Positions 9,987 to 17,856 of a DNA stretch of 64,000 bases are shown here, one piece after another (the first letter of the stretch is position 1; each line of letters begins with the position of its first letter). The translations under genes and the position numbers were made by a program. The stretch is from Arthrobacter alpinus (lineage in GTDB: Bacteria; Actinomycetota; Actinomycetes; Actinomycetales; Micrococcaceae): positions 2,170,001-2,234,000 of the forward strand of contig NZ_CP013200.1 of the NCBI RefSeq assembly GCF_001445575.1, given 5' to 3'. The notes beneath the pieces are model-generated. The model was given only the letters and a program-made list of their open reading frames with translations. It made no database searches and had not been told where the DNA came from.

Positions 9987-11741
9987 GTGGACATGCTAAC
10001 TGGTGCTGGGTCTTTGACGGGTGGTATACGACTTACGCGACTTAGAATTGATAAGTTTCGTGCGATTGGCTTGGCTGAGATTGAGCTGGGTGAGGCTACA
10101 GCAATCGTCGGGCAAAACGGTGCAGGTAAGACTTCAATCTTGAGGGCACTGAATGCGTTCTTCAACTTCGAAGAAGAACGCGCAGACTTTGAGGCGGGTC
10201 GTCATTCTTACGGTGGTACACATCAGACGATCATCCAGGTAGATATAGTTGGACTCGCTGACGACCCGGCCCTACCACGATTGGACGCGACCGGCACTGT
10301 TCGAGCGCGATTGAAGTACCGCCGCGACGCTCGTTGGGAATGTCAGGTGGGCCCTTTGTGGCAACCGATACATCCTCAGGTTTTGCGTGAGGCGCTTCGT
10401 AAACAAATCTCATATGCGTTCGTACCGACTCAGCGGGACCATTCTGTGGCACACGACCCAGCACATGGCTTATTGGAGCGTGTGGTTGGTGAATGGATAA
10501 CTCATAATCGCCAGCGGGACAGGATAAGTCCAGAGGTCGAGCTCCTCGGCCGAAAACTCGTAGCAAATTCGCTGTCAGGGCTCGAACGAAAGCTTCAGAA
10601 GATTGCCCCGCTCAACGGTCCATTCAGTTTCGAACTTAGGCACTCTTCAGTTCCCGATTACAAGCTACTTCTTGCGAACCTGGTGCTTTCAGTCAAGGAG
10701 GGCGGACAGTCAATTCCCCTTTCCGACAGCGGAAGTGGAACGCAAAGCATGGCTGTGTTCGCCCTCTACGCTTACCTTGCTGAGATAGAGAGCAAGGCAT
10801 TCATTTTGGGAGTTGAGGAACCCGAACAAAATCTGCATCCACAAGCGCAGCAGCAACTAACTAAGTCGCTAATCGGACTAGGACTTCAAGTTCTGTTTAC
10901 TACGCATTCGCCGACAGTTGTAGATGCTCTGGATCATGAACAAGTCGTACTCTGCCGTCGGATCCGAGGCAAGAAGCGTGCCCTTGAGATCCAAGTGACG
11001 CAGGTTGAAAAAGCATTTTTTTCGGACCATTCACTCGACAAGGACAAATACTATAAGTTTCATCGTCGTCGGAACTCTGAATTCATGTTTGCGGATTTTG
11101 TCATTGTAACGGAGAGCCCAATAGATTCGGTTCTCCTAGCTACATTGCTTGAAGAGAGCGGCTTCGATCTGGTGGCAAATGGCGTGAATATCGTCGCTGT
11201 GGACGGTGTAAATTCACTGCCATATATGTACCACATCCTCCTTGAACTGGGTATTGCCTGTGCGTTCGTGGTGGACAAGGACTACTTTCTGCCGTACAGA
11301 GGCCCAACTCGAGAGAGTAGTTTGGATACTAGGGGATATCCGCAGTACGCATCCGTAGCAAAGAGCGGCACGTTACTCAATACTCTTTTCCCCGATGCAA
11401 CGCAGCGGAGTACTATTGTCAAGTATCTAATACAGGACGCGGACGCGGCGCGTAGGGAACTGCTGAAAGTCGGCTTCTTCTGCTTCAATTATGCAATTGA
11501 AGTGGATCTTGTGGGTGCCAAGGTACCGCGTGAACGGTTTCACGACTTCTTGGGAACCCCCGTAGCAAACCGAACCGAATTCGGGCTGCTAGGGGACAAG
11601 AGTCAGTGGAAAAAACTCAAAAACCAAGAAGCGATGCTTACGGCGATCTCTGGTCTGCCTCCTATGAATATGCCGCTGTCGTATCTGAATATCCGGCGTG
11701 AGATACCAAAGCTTGTTGCGGCAGCCAGGCCGACTGTCTAA
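9987..11741 (+). CDS. OLD-like ATP-dependent nuclease (AAA ATPase + TOPRIM)
   Basis: A 584-aa protein that begins LRIDKFRAIGLAEIELGEA, followed by Walker A (VGQNGAGKTS) near residue 40. An ABC-type signature region (LSDSGSGTQSM) lies near 246 and Walker B (GVEEPEQNLHPQ) near 275. The C-terminal half has TOPRIM-like acidic motifs, VTESPIDS near 374 and VDKDYF near 429. This is the layout of OLD-family nucleases, which occur alone or as partners in anti-phage systems. It starts with GTG at 9987, 2 nt after the Res stop (ATG at 9993 is possible), so it is very likely the fifth gene of the operon. Its coupling to a type III-like set is inferred from position only. Confidence 0.85.
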   Translation: MDMLTGAGSLTGGIRLTRLRIDKFRAIGLAEIELGEATAIVGQNGAGKTSILRALNAFFNFEEERADFEAGRHSYGGTHQTIIQVDIVGLADDPALPRLDATGTVRARLKYRRDARWECQVGPLWQPIHPQVLREALRKQISYAFVPTQRDHSVAHDPAHGLLERVVGEWITHNRQRDRISPEVELLGRKLVANSLSGLERKLQKIAPLNGPFSFELRHSSVPDYKLLLANLVLSVKEGGQSIPLSDSGSGTQSMAVFALYAYLAEIESKAFILGVEEPEQNLHPQAQQQLTKSLIGLGLQVLFTTHSPTVVDALDHEQVVLCRRIRGKKRALEIQVTQVEKAFFSDHSLDKDKYYKFHRRRNSEFMFADFVIVTESPIDSVLLATLLEESGFDLVANGVNIVAVDGVNSLPYMYHILLELGIACAFVVDKDYFLPYRGPTRESSLDTRGYPQYASVAKSGTLLNTLFPDATQRSTIVKYLIQDADAARRELLKVGFFCFNYAIEVDLVGAKVPRERFHDFLGTPVANRTEFGLLGDKSQWKKLKNQEAMLTAISGLPPMNMPLSYLNIRREIPKLVAAARPTV

Positions 11742-11897
11742 TGTTTGAAACATGGAGCCGATTTTTCTAGCGTTTTCCGGAGTGTCGCCGAAATTGCACT
11801 AATCCAGTTTTCGCAGGAAGTACCCTCACTCGCTACTTTGATGGCACAGCCGACTCCACCAGGGATCGGCACATTGGGCAGTGGTCGCCAGCTTGGG

Positions 11898-13342
11898 GGC
11901 TCTCCGTGGTTCGTGGTGAATTCTGGTTTCGTGTCCTTGAACAAAGGTGGCTCGTAGCCCTGTTGTGATGGATGTTCTGACGCATTCATCGATGACAGGA
12001 CTACGAGCCTTGAATGAGCTTACTTTGGTGCACCCTGATGCTGCCACCACGATATTCAATCTGGACGACTACCGTGTCCTAGAAACCCAGACGCTGAGTT
12101 TTGGCCAACGCAGGATCCATATTGAAAGCACCGTTGAATCCGGGTGCCCAGGATGCGGCGTCATCAGCACCCGTCGCCATTCCGGCCGGCAACAACGCGT
12201 CCGCGATATCCCTGTGGCTGGTCCGGTGGAAGTTGTCTGGGCCAAGCGCCGGCTGTTTTGCGACGAGTCATTGTGCCCGCGCAAAACGTTCTTTGAAGCC
12301 ACGATAGAGGTCCCGGCCAGGTCACGTACTACGAGCCGGCTCCGTAGCGCTCTCGTGCGAGCAGTCATTGACTCTGGCCGCGCCGCAACGGAAACCGCCA
12401 CCGCTCACGGCGTCTCCTGGTGGTTGGTGCAAAAGGCGCTGAACTTGGCTGCAACGAAGCTTCCCAGCGTGGATCTGCTGCGCCCGCGGATGCTGGGGAT
12501 CGATGAACACCGTTTCCGGTCCGTCCGTTTCTTCAAGGACCCGGAAACTAAGCTATGGCAGCGGATTGAACCGTGGATGACCACGATTGTTGACCTAGAT
12601 ACGAGCCAGATCCTTGGCGTTGTTGACGGCCGTGACCACACAGGAGTCGGAGCATGGCTGATCAAACGCCCCCTGGAGTGGCGGCTCGGAGTTCAAGTCG
12701 TCGCCATTGATCCCTCAGCAGCATTCCGCAAAGCCTTGAGGATGTGGCTACCCCGAACCGCCGTTTCTGTTGACCATTTCCACTTGATCCAGCTGGCGAA
12801 TCAGGCCCTGACCGAGGTCCGCCAGCAACTCTCCCATCAGGTGCGGGGTCGTCGTGGCCGGGCTGTGGATCCGGCGTGGGCGCACCGGATGCTGCTCCTA
12901 CGCGCCGGCGATTCACTTTCCGATCAGGCCCGGGCCCGGTTGGAGAAAGTCTTCGCCACCGACGATCCGACCGGGAAACTCAAGGCAGCGTGGGATGTGA
13001 AGGAACAAGTGCGGACACTGCTGCGTACCGGCTCCTTGGAAGACGCCGAACTAGCCAAGGAAGACCTCGAGCGGCTGGTGAAGGAATCAAAGCAGCCCGA
13101 GACGACCAGGCTGTGGCGGACCATCTGCCGCTGGTGGAAAGAGATCGAGGTCCTCATCGTCACCGGTGCCACTACAGGAAAAGTCGAAGCCAACAACACC
13201 AGCATCAAACACATCAAGAGGACCGGGCGTGGCTTCGTCAATAGCACCAACTACACAACTCGTATTATGCTCAGGAGCGCCGCCCGAACAGCGGTGAATC
13301 ATCCATGACAACAATGGAATTCACCACGAACCGCGGAGAGCC
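11898..13342. mobile_element. ISL3-family insertion sequence
   Basis: The element is 1445 bp. Its terminal inverted repeats are 26 bp with one mismatch (GGCTCTCCGTGGTTCGTGG at the left end, GGCTCTCCGCGGTTCGTGG at the right end, read inward). A perfect 8-bp direct repeat AGCTTGGG flanks it at 11890-11897 and 13343-13350, which is the target-duplication length expected for the ISL3 family. It contains one intact transposase gene. Intact ends and duplication suggest recent insertion. Confidence 0.95.
11947..13308 (+). CDS. ISL3-family transposase
   Basis: A transposase of up to 453 aa. The N-terminal zinc-binding region has CPGCG and a second pair of cysteines (CDESLC). The DDE residues appear as LGIDEHRF, VAIDPSAAF with SVDHFH, and EANNTSIKH near the C-terminus. 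The order and spacing fit ISL3 transposases. The first in-frame start is GTG at 11947; ATG at 11968 or 11992 is also possible. It lies wholly between the inverted repeats and is not interrupted, so the element may be active. Confidence 0.93.
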   Translation: MARSPVVMDVLTHSSMTGLRALNELTLVHPDAATTIFNLDDYRVLETQTLSFGQRRIHIESTVESGCPGCGVISTRRHSGRQQRVRDIPVAGPVEVVWAKRRLFCDESLCPRKTFFEATIEVPARSRTTSRLRSALVRAVIDSGRAATETATAHGVSWWLVQKALNLAATKLPSVDLLRPRMLGIDEHRFRSVRFFKDPETKLWQRIEPWMTTIVDLDTSQILGVVDGRDHTGVGAWLIKRPLEWRLGVQVVAIDPSAAFRKALRMWLPRTAVSVDHFHLIQLANQALTEVRQQLSHQVRGRRGRAVDPAWAHRMLLLRAGDSLSDQARARLEKVFATDDPTGKLKAAWDVKEQVRTLLRTGSLEDAELAKEDLERLVKESKQPETTRLWRTICRWWKEIEVLIVTGATTGKVEANNTSIKHIKRTGRGFVNSTNYTTRIMLRSAARTAVNHP

Positions 13343-13527
13343 AGCTTGGGGCCGCAGGCCCTTGTCGGACTTGCGCGAAAGCCGGACGGATATCTGGACC
13401 AGAGCACTCAGGTCAACCCTATGCCTCGGCGGTAAGGAGGCGAGACCACGTTCAAGGGCCAAATCGCGCCGTGGTCAAGGCTTTCGCGCGATCGTTAGAA
13501 CTTATCGATGGGAGCTACGCCAACTAA

Positions 13528-13925
13528 GTCGTGTTGAACCGTTTTTCGCTATTCTGCGATGGAAAGAGATTTGAACCACGAAGCATTGCCAAAAGTCATC
13601 AAACTAACTTGTTTCTTCCTTGTGGACAATTGACACCATACGCGGCTTGCTCGACGAGTTATTCCGAGATTGAGTTTCCGTGTGCAACCGGAGCCCCTAA
13701 CCTTCGAACGGAACCGGGGAACGTGAGTGCTTGCCACAGGTTCAGCTGCGGGTTGTGAAATCTGTCCTGCCGGGCTTCTAAATCTAGTCGATGCAAGCCG
13801 CTGAAACCGCCAGGTAGCTGAAAAGGTGGAGCTCACCCTGCTGAAAAGGGGGAGTGATTCCTGAAGAAAATTTTGCTGAATTGGGGGAGTAAAGGGGGAG
13901 TTGGGCAGTTTTGCGCCTTAAATGA
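13528..13925. other. Intergenic, no gene recognised
   Basis: About 400 bp between the interrupted ORF and the first tRNA-like repeat. The short ORFs on both strands have no recognisable motif or convincing ribosome binding site. G-rich GGGGGAGT-type stretches occur near 13850-13900. Confidence 0.5.
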
Positions 13926-13967
13926 CTCTGACCCGCGGAATGAAACCGCAGGTCAGAGGCCCTTTTG
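13926..13967 (+). terminator. Hairpin with short T-run
   Basis: CTCTGACCCGCGG and CCGCAGGTCAGAG form a 13-bp stem with one mismatch around the loop AATGAAA, followed by GCCCTTTTG. It fits a weak rho-independent terminator on the + strand. It lies directly beside the tRNA-like segment and could be that unit's original terminator read from the other side. Confidence 0.45.
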
Positions 13968-14260
13968 TGTGCCCCGGGCGGGAATTGAACCCACGACCAA
14001 GAGAAACTCAGGACTATCATGCCAACCGTTGCCATTCAACGCCGAAAACCGCCAATTTCCGGGGATCTTCAGGCCAGTGGAGTCCATCGATATGCCATGA
14101 TCTGTGGTTGGTTTTCGTTCAAAAACGTGAGTAAAACGTGACGAGGCCCTGTAACGTAGCGCCGGAGCTGTTGCTTGATGGCCGTTTGCAGGTTCATCGG
14201 CATCATCGATGGTATGTCACTGGTTGTCGAGAGCGGGCCGTCGTGCGTCAACGACATGTG
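13942..14260. repeat. tRNA-3'-end-containing direct repeat, copy 1
   Basis: Aligns with 20606-20920 in the same orientation at roughly 75-80% identity by eye. Shared landmarks are CAGGTCAGAG, TGTGCCCCGG, GACCAAGAGAAACTCA, TCATGCCAACCGT, GAGTAAAAC, TGACGAGGCCCTG and GATGGCCGTTTGCAGGTT. The last part recurs at 31085-31346. No protein is evident; it may be an attachment-site relic or a small mobile repeat. Confidence 0.7.
13968..13998 (-). other. tRNA 3'-end-like fragment (T-arm and acceptor strand)
   Basis: On the minus strand the sequence reads GTGGG-TTCAATT-CCCGC, a paired T-arm with a normal loop, then CCGGGGC and A as an acceptor 3' strand and discriminator. There is no encoded CCA and no matching anticodon arm or 5' half, so it is not a complete tRNA. 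It resembles the 3' part of a tRNA kept at an integration site. Confidence 0.5.
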
Positions 14261-14444
14261 TTGTTCAGGGCGTCGGGTTAGTCCGGTCTGTCAGGCGGCC
14301 GATTGCCCCTGCGAAAGATGCAATTTGGCGACTTTTTTTGGGGGATTGAAGCATAAACTTACCTAATGTTACGTCTATTTGCTATCGATTTCGCCGTCCC
14401 GGCCGGCCTGAATCTGGAATAAATTTGTGAACCAAACTGCGAAC
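14183..14444. repeat. 262-bp repeat shared with 31085-31346
   Basis: Begins CGTTTGCAGGTTCATCGGCA and ends GTGAACCAAACTGCGAAC. The copy at 31085-31346 has the same 5' block, a 3' block with one mismatch (GTGAGCCAAACTGCGAAC) and exactly the same 244-bp spacing between the starts of the two blocks, while the middle has diverged. It overlaps the end of the tRNA-like repeat. The remaining bases up to 14524 hold nothing I recognise. Confidence 0.6.
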
Positions 14445-14524
14445 CTGAACTGACTGGCGGAGACAAGATAGTGCGAGCATTCCGCCTGCCGTGGGTTCAA
14501 TAAATCGATGATCGAGAGGCCTAG

Positions 14525-15889
14525 TTAGCTGCTGATTCCTGTTTGTTGCTCTAGCCACTTCTGCGCGATCGTTATTCCCACATCGGTGACCTTATCGGCG
14601 AGCTTCATGGTAAATGCTTTCAGGAACTGTTTTGCTTGGATTCGTCTGTTGGGCGGGGCGTTCGTATCTGCTAGTTCCTGGGTGGCTTCAGTCAGAGCTT
14701 GAGCTTCTTCATTGCCGAATCGTTGAATCAGGGACATGAGCTCGGCTGGGACAGCGTTGTTGGTGATGTTCCCACTGATGTGTTGGGCAACAACGCCTTC
14801 AACGTTGTTGAAGAATTGTTGGTTGATCTGTAGCGGCAGTTGATGTGGTTGCGATAAACGAGCGGGGAGCGGGATCACTTCAGGACTGGCCGGGATCAGC
14901 TGATCAAGCATCCTTTCTAGTAGGTCAGACGAGGCGTCAGAAGCGTACTCCAGCAAGTCAGATTCAAGGGCTTGCCGCGTCTGAAGCTGGTTCATTCTGA
15001 GGGAAGCATTTATCTTTTGGGTTACTTGTTCGCGTTCGTGTTTGGCGTCAAGTTGGATTCTTTTGAGTTTTTTGGAGTACGTGGAAACGAGCGCGGAAGC
15101 CATGGCTTGATCGATACCTAGCCCTTGGATCATCGTGGTCGCGGCTGTGGTGTTGTCGATTATTGAGATGAACTGAGTGAACGTTTCTAATTCTTCCGAC
15201 CAGGTGTGTTGCTGGGTGTTGTCTTCGGCGAAGAACTCGACTACGCGTCCCTTGGCCGTTTGGTAGCCACCACGTCTGATATTCCTGCCGCGTACTTGCA
15301 ACAGCCAGTTATGGAACATGGAGAGGATTTCACTGGATTCTTCTTCGAATAATTTCCCGCTGGGGATGTAGATGCGAAACATCAAGTTGTTCTGGCTGTC
15401 GTCGAGGAAGTTGGAGGCCAGGGCGGATATGTCCAGATTTCGCTTGTAGGTTACGGGCCGAATGCCAGCCTCTGTAACCCGGTTGTTGACTCTGAGTCGC
15501 AGGGCTTCGTCGATATCCCCGAAGTGTTGTCTGGCTGCTGTGTCATTCCAGGTTACGCCGTCCCAAGATTCTTCATCACTTCCAGTCATCGAACGTGCTC
15601 CGCCGAGGACTGCTTCATGAATGAGAACAAGGTGAGGAACAGAGGAGACTTTTTCTAACAGCTTCGACGCTACAGCCGCGTATTCCTCGGAGTCGATTTG
15701 CTCGTAGTTTTTGGCTGTCAGGGTAACAATGACCGCCATCAAATCGGGCTCTTGTAGAAGGTCAATGATTTTGCGCCAGTTGTCAGGCTTCGACTCGAGA
15801 AGTTTTCGATCATATGTCTTCTCTGCGGTTACGATCTTGGTCACCATCGCACTGGTGACACCGCCGATGATCAAATAGGGAGAACTCAT
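14525..15889 (-). CDS. Unrecognised 454-aa protein, possibly defence-related
   Basis: The protein starts MSSPYLIIGGVTSAMVTKIV and has no family I can name. The N-terminal 150 residues look globular. The middle (about 235-330) is rich in helical Gln, Leu and Lys (KKLKRIQLDAKHEREQVTQK) and may be coiled coil. Near residue 370 is QQFFNNVEGVVAQHISGNIT. Asn/Gly-rich repeats of this sort occur as linker modules in some conflict-system proteins, followed here by a helical end. It is divergent from the zinc-ribbon nuclease gene, sharing a 124-bp intergenic region with a perfect inverted repeat. The pair may be one module. That role is inference; the coding call itself is firm from length and codon pattern. 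Confidence 0.7.
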   Translation of the reverse strand: MSSPYLIIGGVTSAMVTKIVTAEKTYDRKLLESKPDNWRKIIDLLQEPDLMAVIVTLTAKNYEQIDSEEYAAVASKLLEKVSSVPHLVLIHEAVLGGARSMTGSDEESWDGVTWNDTAARQHFGDIDEALRLRVNNRVTEAGIRPVTYKRNLDISALASNFLDDSQNNLMFRIYIPSGKLFEEESSEILSMFHNWLLQVRGRNIRRGGYQTAKGRVVEFFAEDNTQQHTWSEELETFTQFISIIDNTTAATTMIQGLGIDQAMASALVSTYSKKLKRIQLDAKHEREQVTQKINASLRMNQLQTRQALESDLLEYASDASSDLLERMLDQLIPASPEVIPLPARLSQPHQLPLQINQQFFNNVEGVVAQHISGNITNNAVPAELMSLIQRFGNEEAQALTEATQELADTNAPPNRRIQAKQFLKAFTMKLADKVTDVGITIAQKWLEQQTGISS

Positions 15890-15965
15890 GGCTACATTAT
15901 GCGTGAGATTTGCTTATCGTGGTTGACACAAGCACCGCAACCATCGAGCGAGACTGTTGGTGTAT

Positions 15966-15993
15966 GAGCATGCCCCAGCGGAGGGGCATGCTC
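15966..15993. promoter_or_regulatory. Perfect 11-bp inverted repeat in a divergent promoter region
   Basis: GAGCATGCCCC and GGGGCATGCTC are separated by AGCGGA. The dyad lies 20 nt before the ATG at 16014 and 76 nt from the divergent start at 15889. It could be an operator controlling one or both genes, or a hairpin in the leader of the zinc-ribbon gene. There is no T-run, so a terminator is unlikely. Confidence 0.5.
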
Positions 15994-16013
15994 GAAAAGG
16001 GCGTGTAGTGTCG

Positions 16014-17543
16014 ATGGACATGATTAAGCGGCCATTCGTTAGCCTCTGCCAAGCGTTTCCCGCACTTGCCGAGGAGTGGCACCCGAACCTTAACGGGGAC
16101 CTCACATCGGAGCAAGTGACTGGTGGGTCTAAGAAAAAGGTGTGGTGGCTCGGTGCCTGTGGTCATCATTGGGACGCAGTCGTTTACAGTCGTGCCGCAG
16201 GCAGTGGCTGCCCATACTGCGGGAACAGGAGGGTAGGCTTCGGCAACGACTTGGAGACGCAGTTCCCCGAGGTCGCCGCGACCTGGCACCCTACTTTGAA
16301 CGGCGCTCGAACGCCCGATCAGGTCGCGCCGCGCTCCAATTCGAAATCATGGTGGCTGGGTGCATGCGGCCACCCATGGGAAGCGGTGGTGGCGAACCGC
16401 ACGAACAAGATCCGTTCAGGATGCCCATACTGCGCTAACCAGAAGGTGGGCTATGGCAACGACCTCGCCACGCGTTTCCCCGAGCTGAGTAGAGAATGGC
16501 ATCCCACGAAGAACGGAGACGTCACCCCAAGCCAGGTAACGTCTGGGGCCAGGAAAAACGTGTGGTGGACTTGCAGCAGCGGGCACGAGTGGCGGGCGAT
16601 GGTGTTCAAGCGATCCAGTGGGGCCGCCTGCGAGAAGTGCAAGCTAGTGGGTCTTTCCGAACTCGAGATCGGCTTATACGCCGAGCTCAAGGCAGTCCTC
16701 GGAGAACACCTGGCCCCAGTCCAACACGACTGTCGGATCGCAACTGCCGGCGGGGTGAAGGTCCGGGTCGACGTTATTGTCGGCACTATCGCCGTCGAGT
16801 TCGACGGGTCGTACTGGCACGAAGGCAAGGAAGACCGCGACCAGGACAAGACCGGCCAGCTGCAGGAGCTTGGATACCGGGTCATCCGGGTGCGCGAGCA
16901 CCCACTGAAGGCTCTCTCCCCCCAGGATGCTCTGGTGCGGCGGGCGCCTACAGGACATGAAGTCGCGACGGCAGCTCTCGAGAAGATGCTGGCATGTTGT
17001 CTAATTGAGGACGAGGCAGCAGAGTCCGCACGGCGTTACATCTTCTACGGAGTCGCCGTAGCTGAAACCGAAGCACGACGGATCATTGCCGCGCTACGGC
17101 TCCGGGAGTACGGGGAGCTGTCGCTAGCCGAAAAGTATCCCGCGGTGGCAGGCGAGTGGCACCCACAATTAAACGGAGATCTAACGCCAGCCAACGTGAT
17201 GGCGCACTCGGGGAAGTCGGCATGGTGGCTCTGCCCGGTCGGCCACGCTTACGAAGCAGTCATCGGGCAAAGGACGACAGGTGATGGCACCGGTTGCGGA
17301 CGGTGCTCCGGGCGCTACGTTACCCCGGCAACGTCTCTTGCCGTCATCCGCCCCGACTTGGCCAGTCAATGGCATCCCACGCTCAACGGTGAGTTGACGC
17401 CGGAGGATGTTTTGCCACATTCTGGCGTGACCGGCTGGTGGCTATGCGCTAAAGGACACGCCACGCAGGACAAGGTGAGAGACCGGACCAATGGATTGGT
17501 CTGTCAGGAATGCCCGAATTCACGCCGCAGGGCAGTGTATTAA
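16014..17543 (+). CDS. Zinc-ribbon repeat protein with embedded Vsr/DUF559-like nuclease
   Basis: From ATG 16014 the protein has 509 residues; a TTG at 15957 would add 19 unconvincing residues that cross the inverted repeat. It has three N-terminal and two C-terminal copies of a repeat of about 65 residues, with the pattern FP-LA-EWHPxLNGxLTP, WWLCxxGHxW and CPYC. These look like the 'probable zinc-ribbon' (DUF4379-type) repeats. Between them, at about 215-310, is a nuclease-like domain with VRVDVIVGTIAVEFDG near 248 and YRVIRVREHP near 288, as in Vsr/DUF559 endonucleases. The third and fifth repeats have altered cysteines. It probably binds and cuts DNA; the target is unknown. Confidence 0.8.
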   Translation: MDMIKRPFVSLCQAFPALAEEWHPNLNGDLTSEQVTGGSKKKVWWLGACGHHWDAVVYSRAAGSGCPYCGNRRVGFGNDLETQFPEVAATWHPTLNGARTPDQVAPRSNSKSWWLGACGHPWEAVVANRTNKIRSGCPYCANQKVGYGNDLATRFPELSREWHPTKNGDVTPSQVTSGARKNVWWTCSSGHEWRAMVFKRSSGAACEKCKLVGLSELEIGLYAELKAVLGEHLAPVQHDCRIATAGGVKVRVDVIVGTIAVEFDGSYWHEGKEDRDQDKTGQLQELGYRVIRVREHPLKALSPQDALVRRAPTGHEVATAALEKMLACCLIEDEAAESARRYIFYGVAVAETEARRIIAALRLREYGELSLAEKYPAVAGEWHPQLNGDLTPANVMAHSGKSAWWLCPVGHAYEAVIGQRTTGDGTGCGRCSGRYVTPATSLAVIRPDLASQWHPTLNGELTPEDVLPHSGVTGWWLCAKGHATQDKVRDRTNGLVCQECPNSRRRAVY

Positions 17544-17683
17544 TGCGCGGTGGTTCTCGCTTGGGCCACGCGGTGGCACCTGGGCGTTCATGGCGAACTA
17601 TCCCCCGTAACCTCCGTTGTTTCATCTAATCGGCCGTTCCGACCGGCTAATTTGTGCACCAGCGTCGTTGTTCAGAGTTGAAC

Positions 17684-17715
17684 CGGGCCTCTTTGGAGGA
17701 GGCCCGATCTTTTTA
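17684..17715 (+). terminator. Rho-independent terminator
   Basis: CGGGCCTC (17684-17691) pairs with GAGGCCCG (17699-17706) around a 7-nt loop and is followed by ATCTTTTT. It probably ends transcription from the zinc-ribbon nuclease gene about 140 bp upstream. The bases from 17544 to 17683 hold nothing else I recognise. Confidence 0.8.
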
Positions 17716-17856
17716 AGGAAAGCACGGGAATTGGCCATGTGACAGCCAGCCAATCAAAGTCCTGAATCGATCTATTCACGTGTGGGTCCCTTGTGTTGGA
17801 AGGCGGGTGACACCCATCTGAGATGAATTGGTCTTTCATTCCATCGGGAAGGCTTG

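Larger units (their letters stand above)
11745..13527 (+). pseudogene. 109-aa ORF of unknown function split by the ISL3-family element
   Basis: If the insertion (11898-13342) and one copy of its 8-bp target duplication are removed, one uninterrupted frame runs from TTG at 11745 through 11897 and from 13351 to the stop at 13525-13527. The predicted product has 109 residues, beginning MKHGADFSSVFRSVAEIAL and ending RSLELIDGSYAN. It would start 3 nt after the OLD-like gene and might have been a sixth operon gene. I do not recognise the protein, and a chance ORF is possible. Confidence 0.4.

Noticed and set aside
10021..11741. OLD-like protein as a retron or Gabija partner
   Set aside because: No reverse transcriptase, ncRNA or UvrD-like GajB gene is adjacent; the direct neighbours are Mod and Res.
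13968..13998. Complete tRNA gene
   Set aside because: Only the T-arm and acceptor 3' strand are present; no anticodon arm, D-arm or matching 5' acceptor strand can be built. The same holds for 20639-20669.
15923..15951. TTGACA promoter for the zinc-ribbon gene
   Set aside because: No acceptable -10 hexamer lies 16-18 bp downstream.
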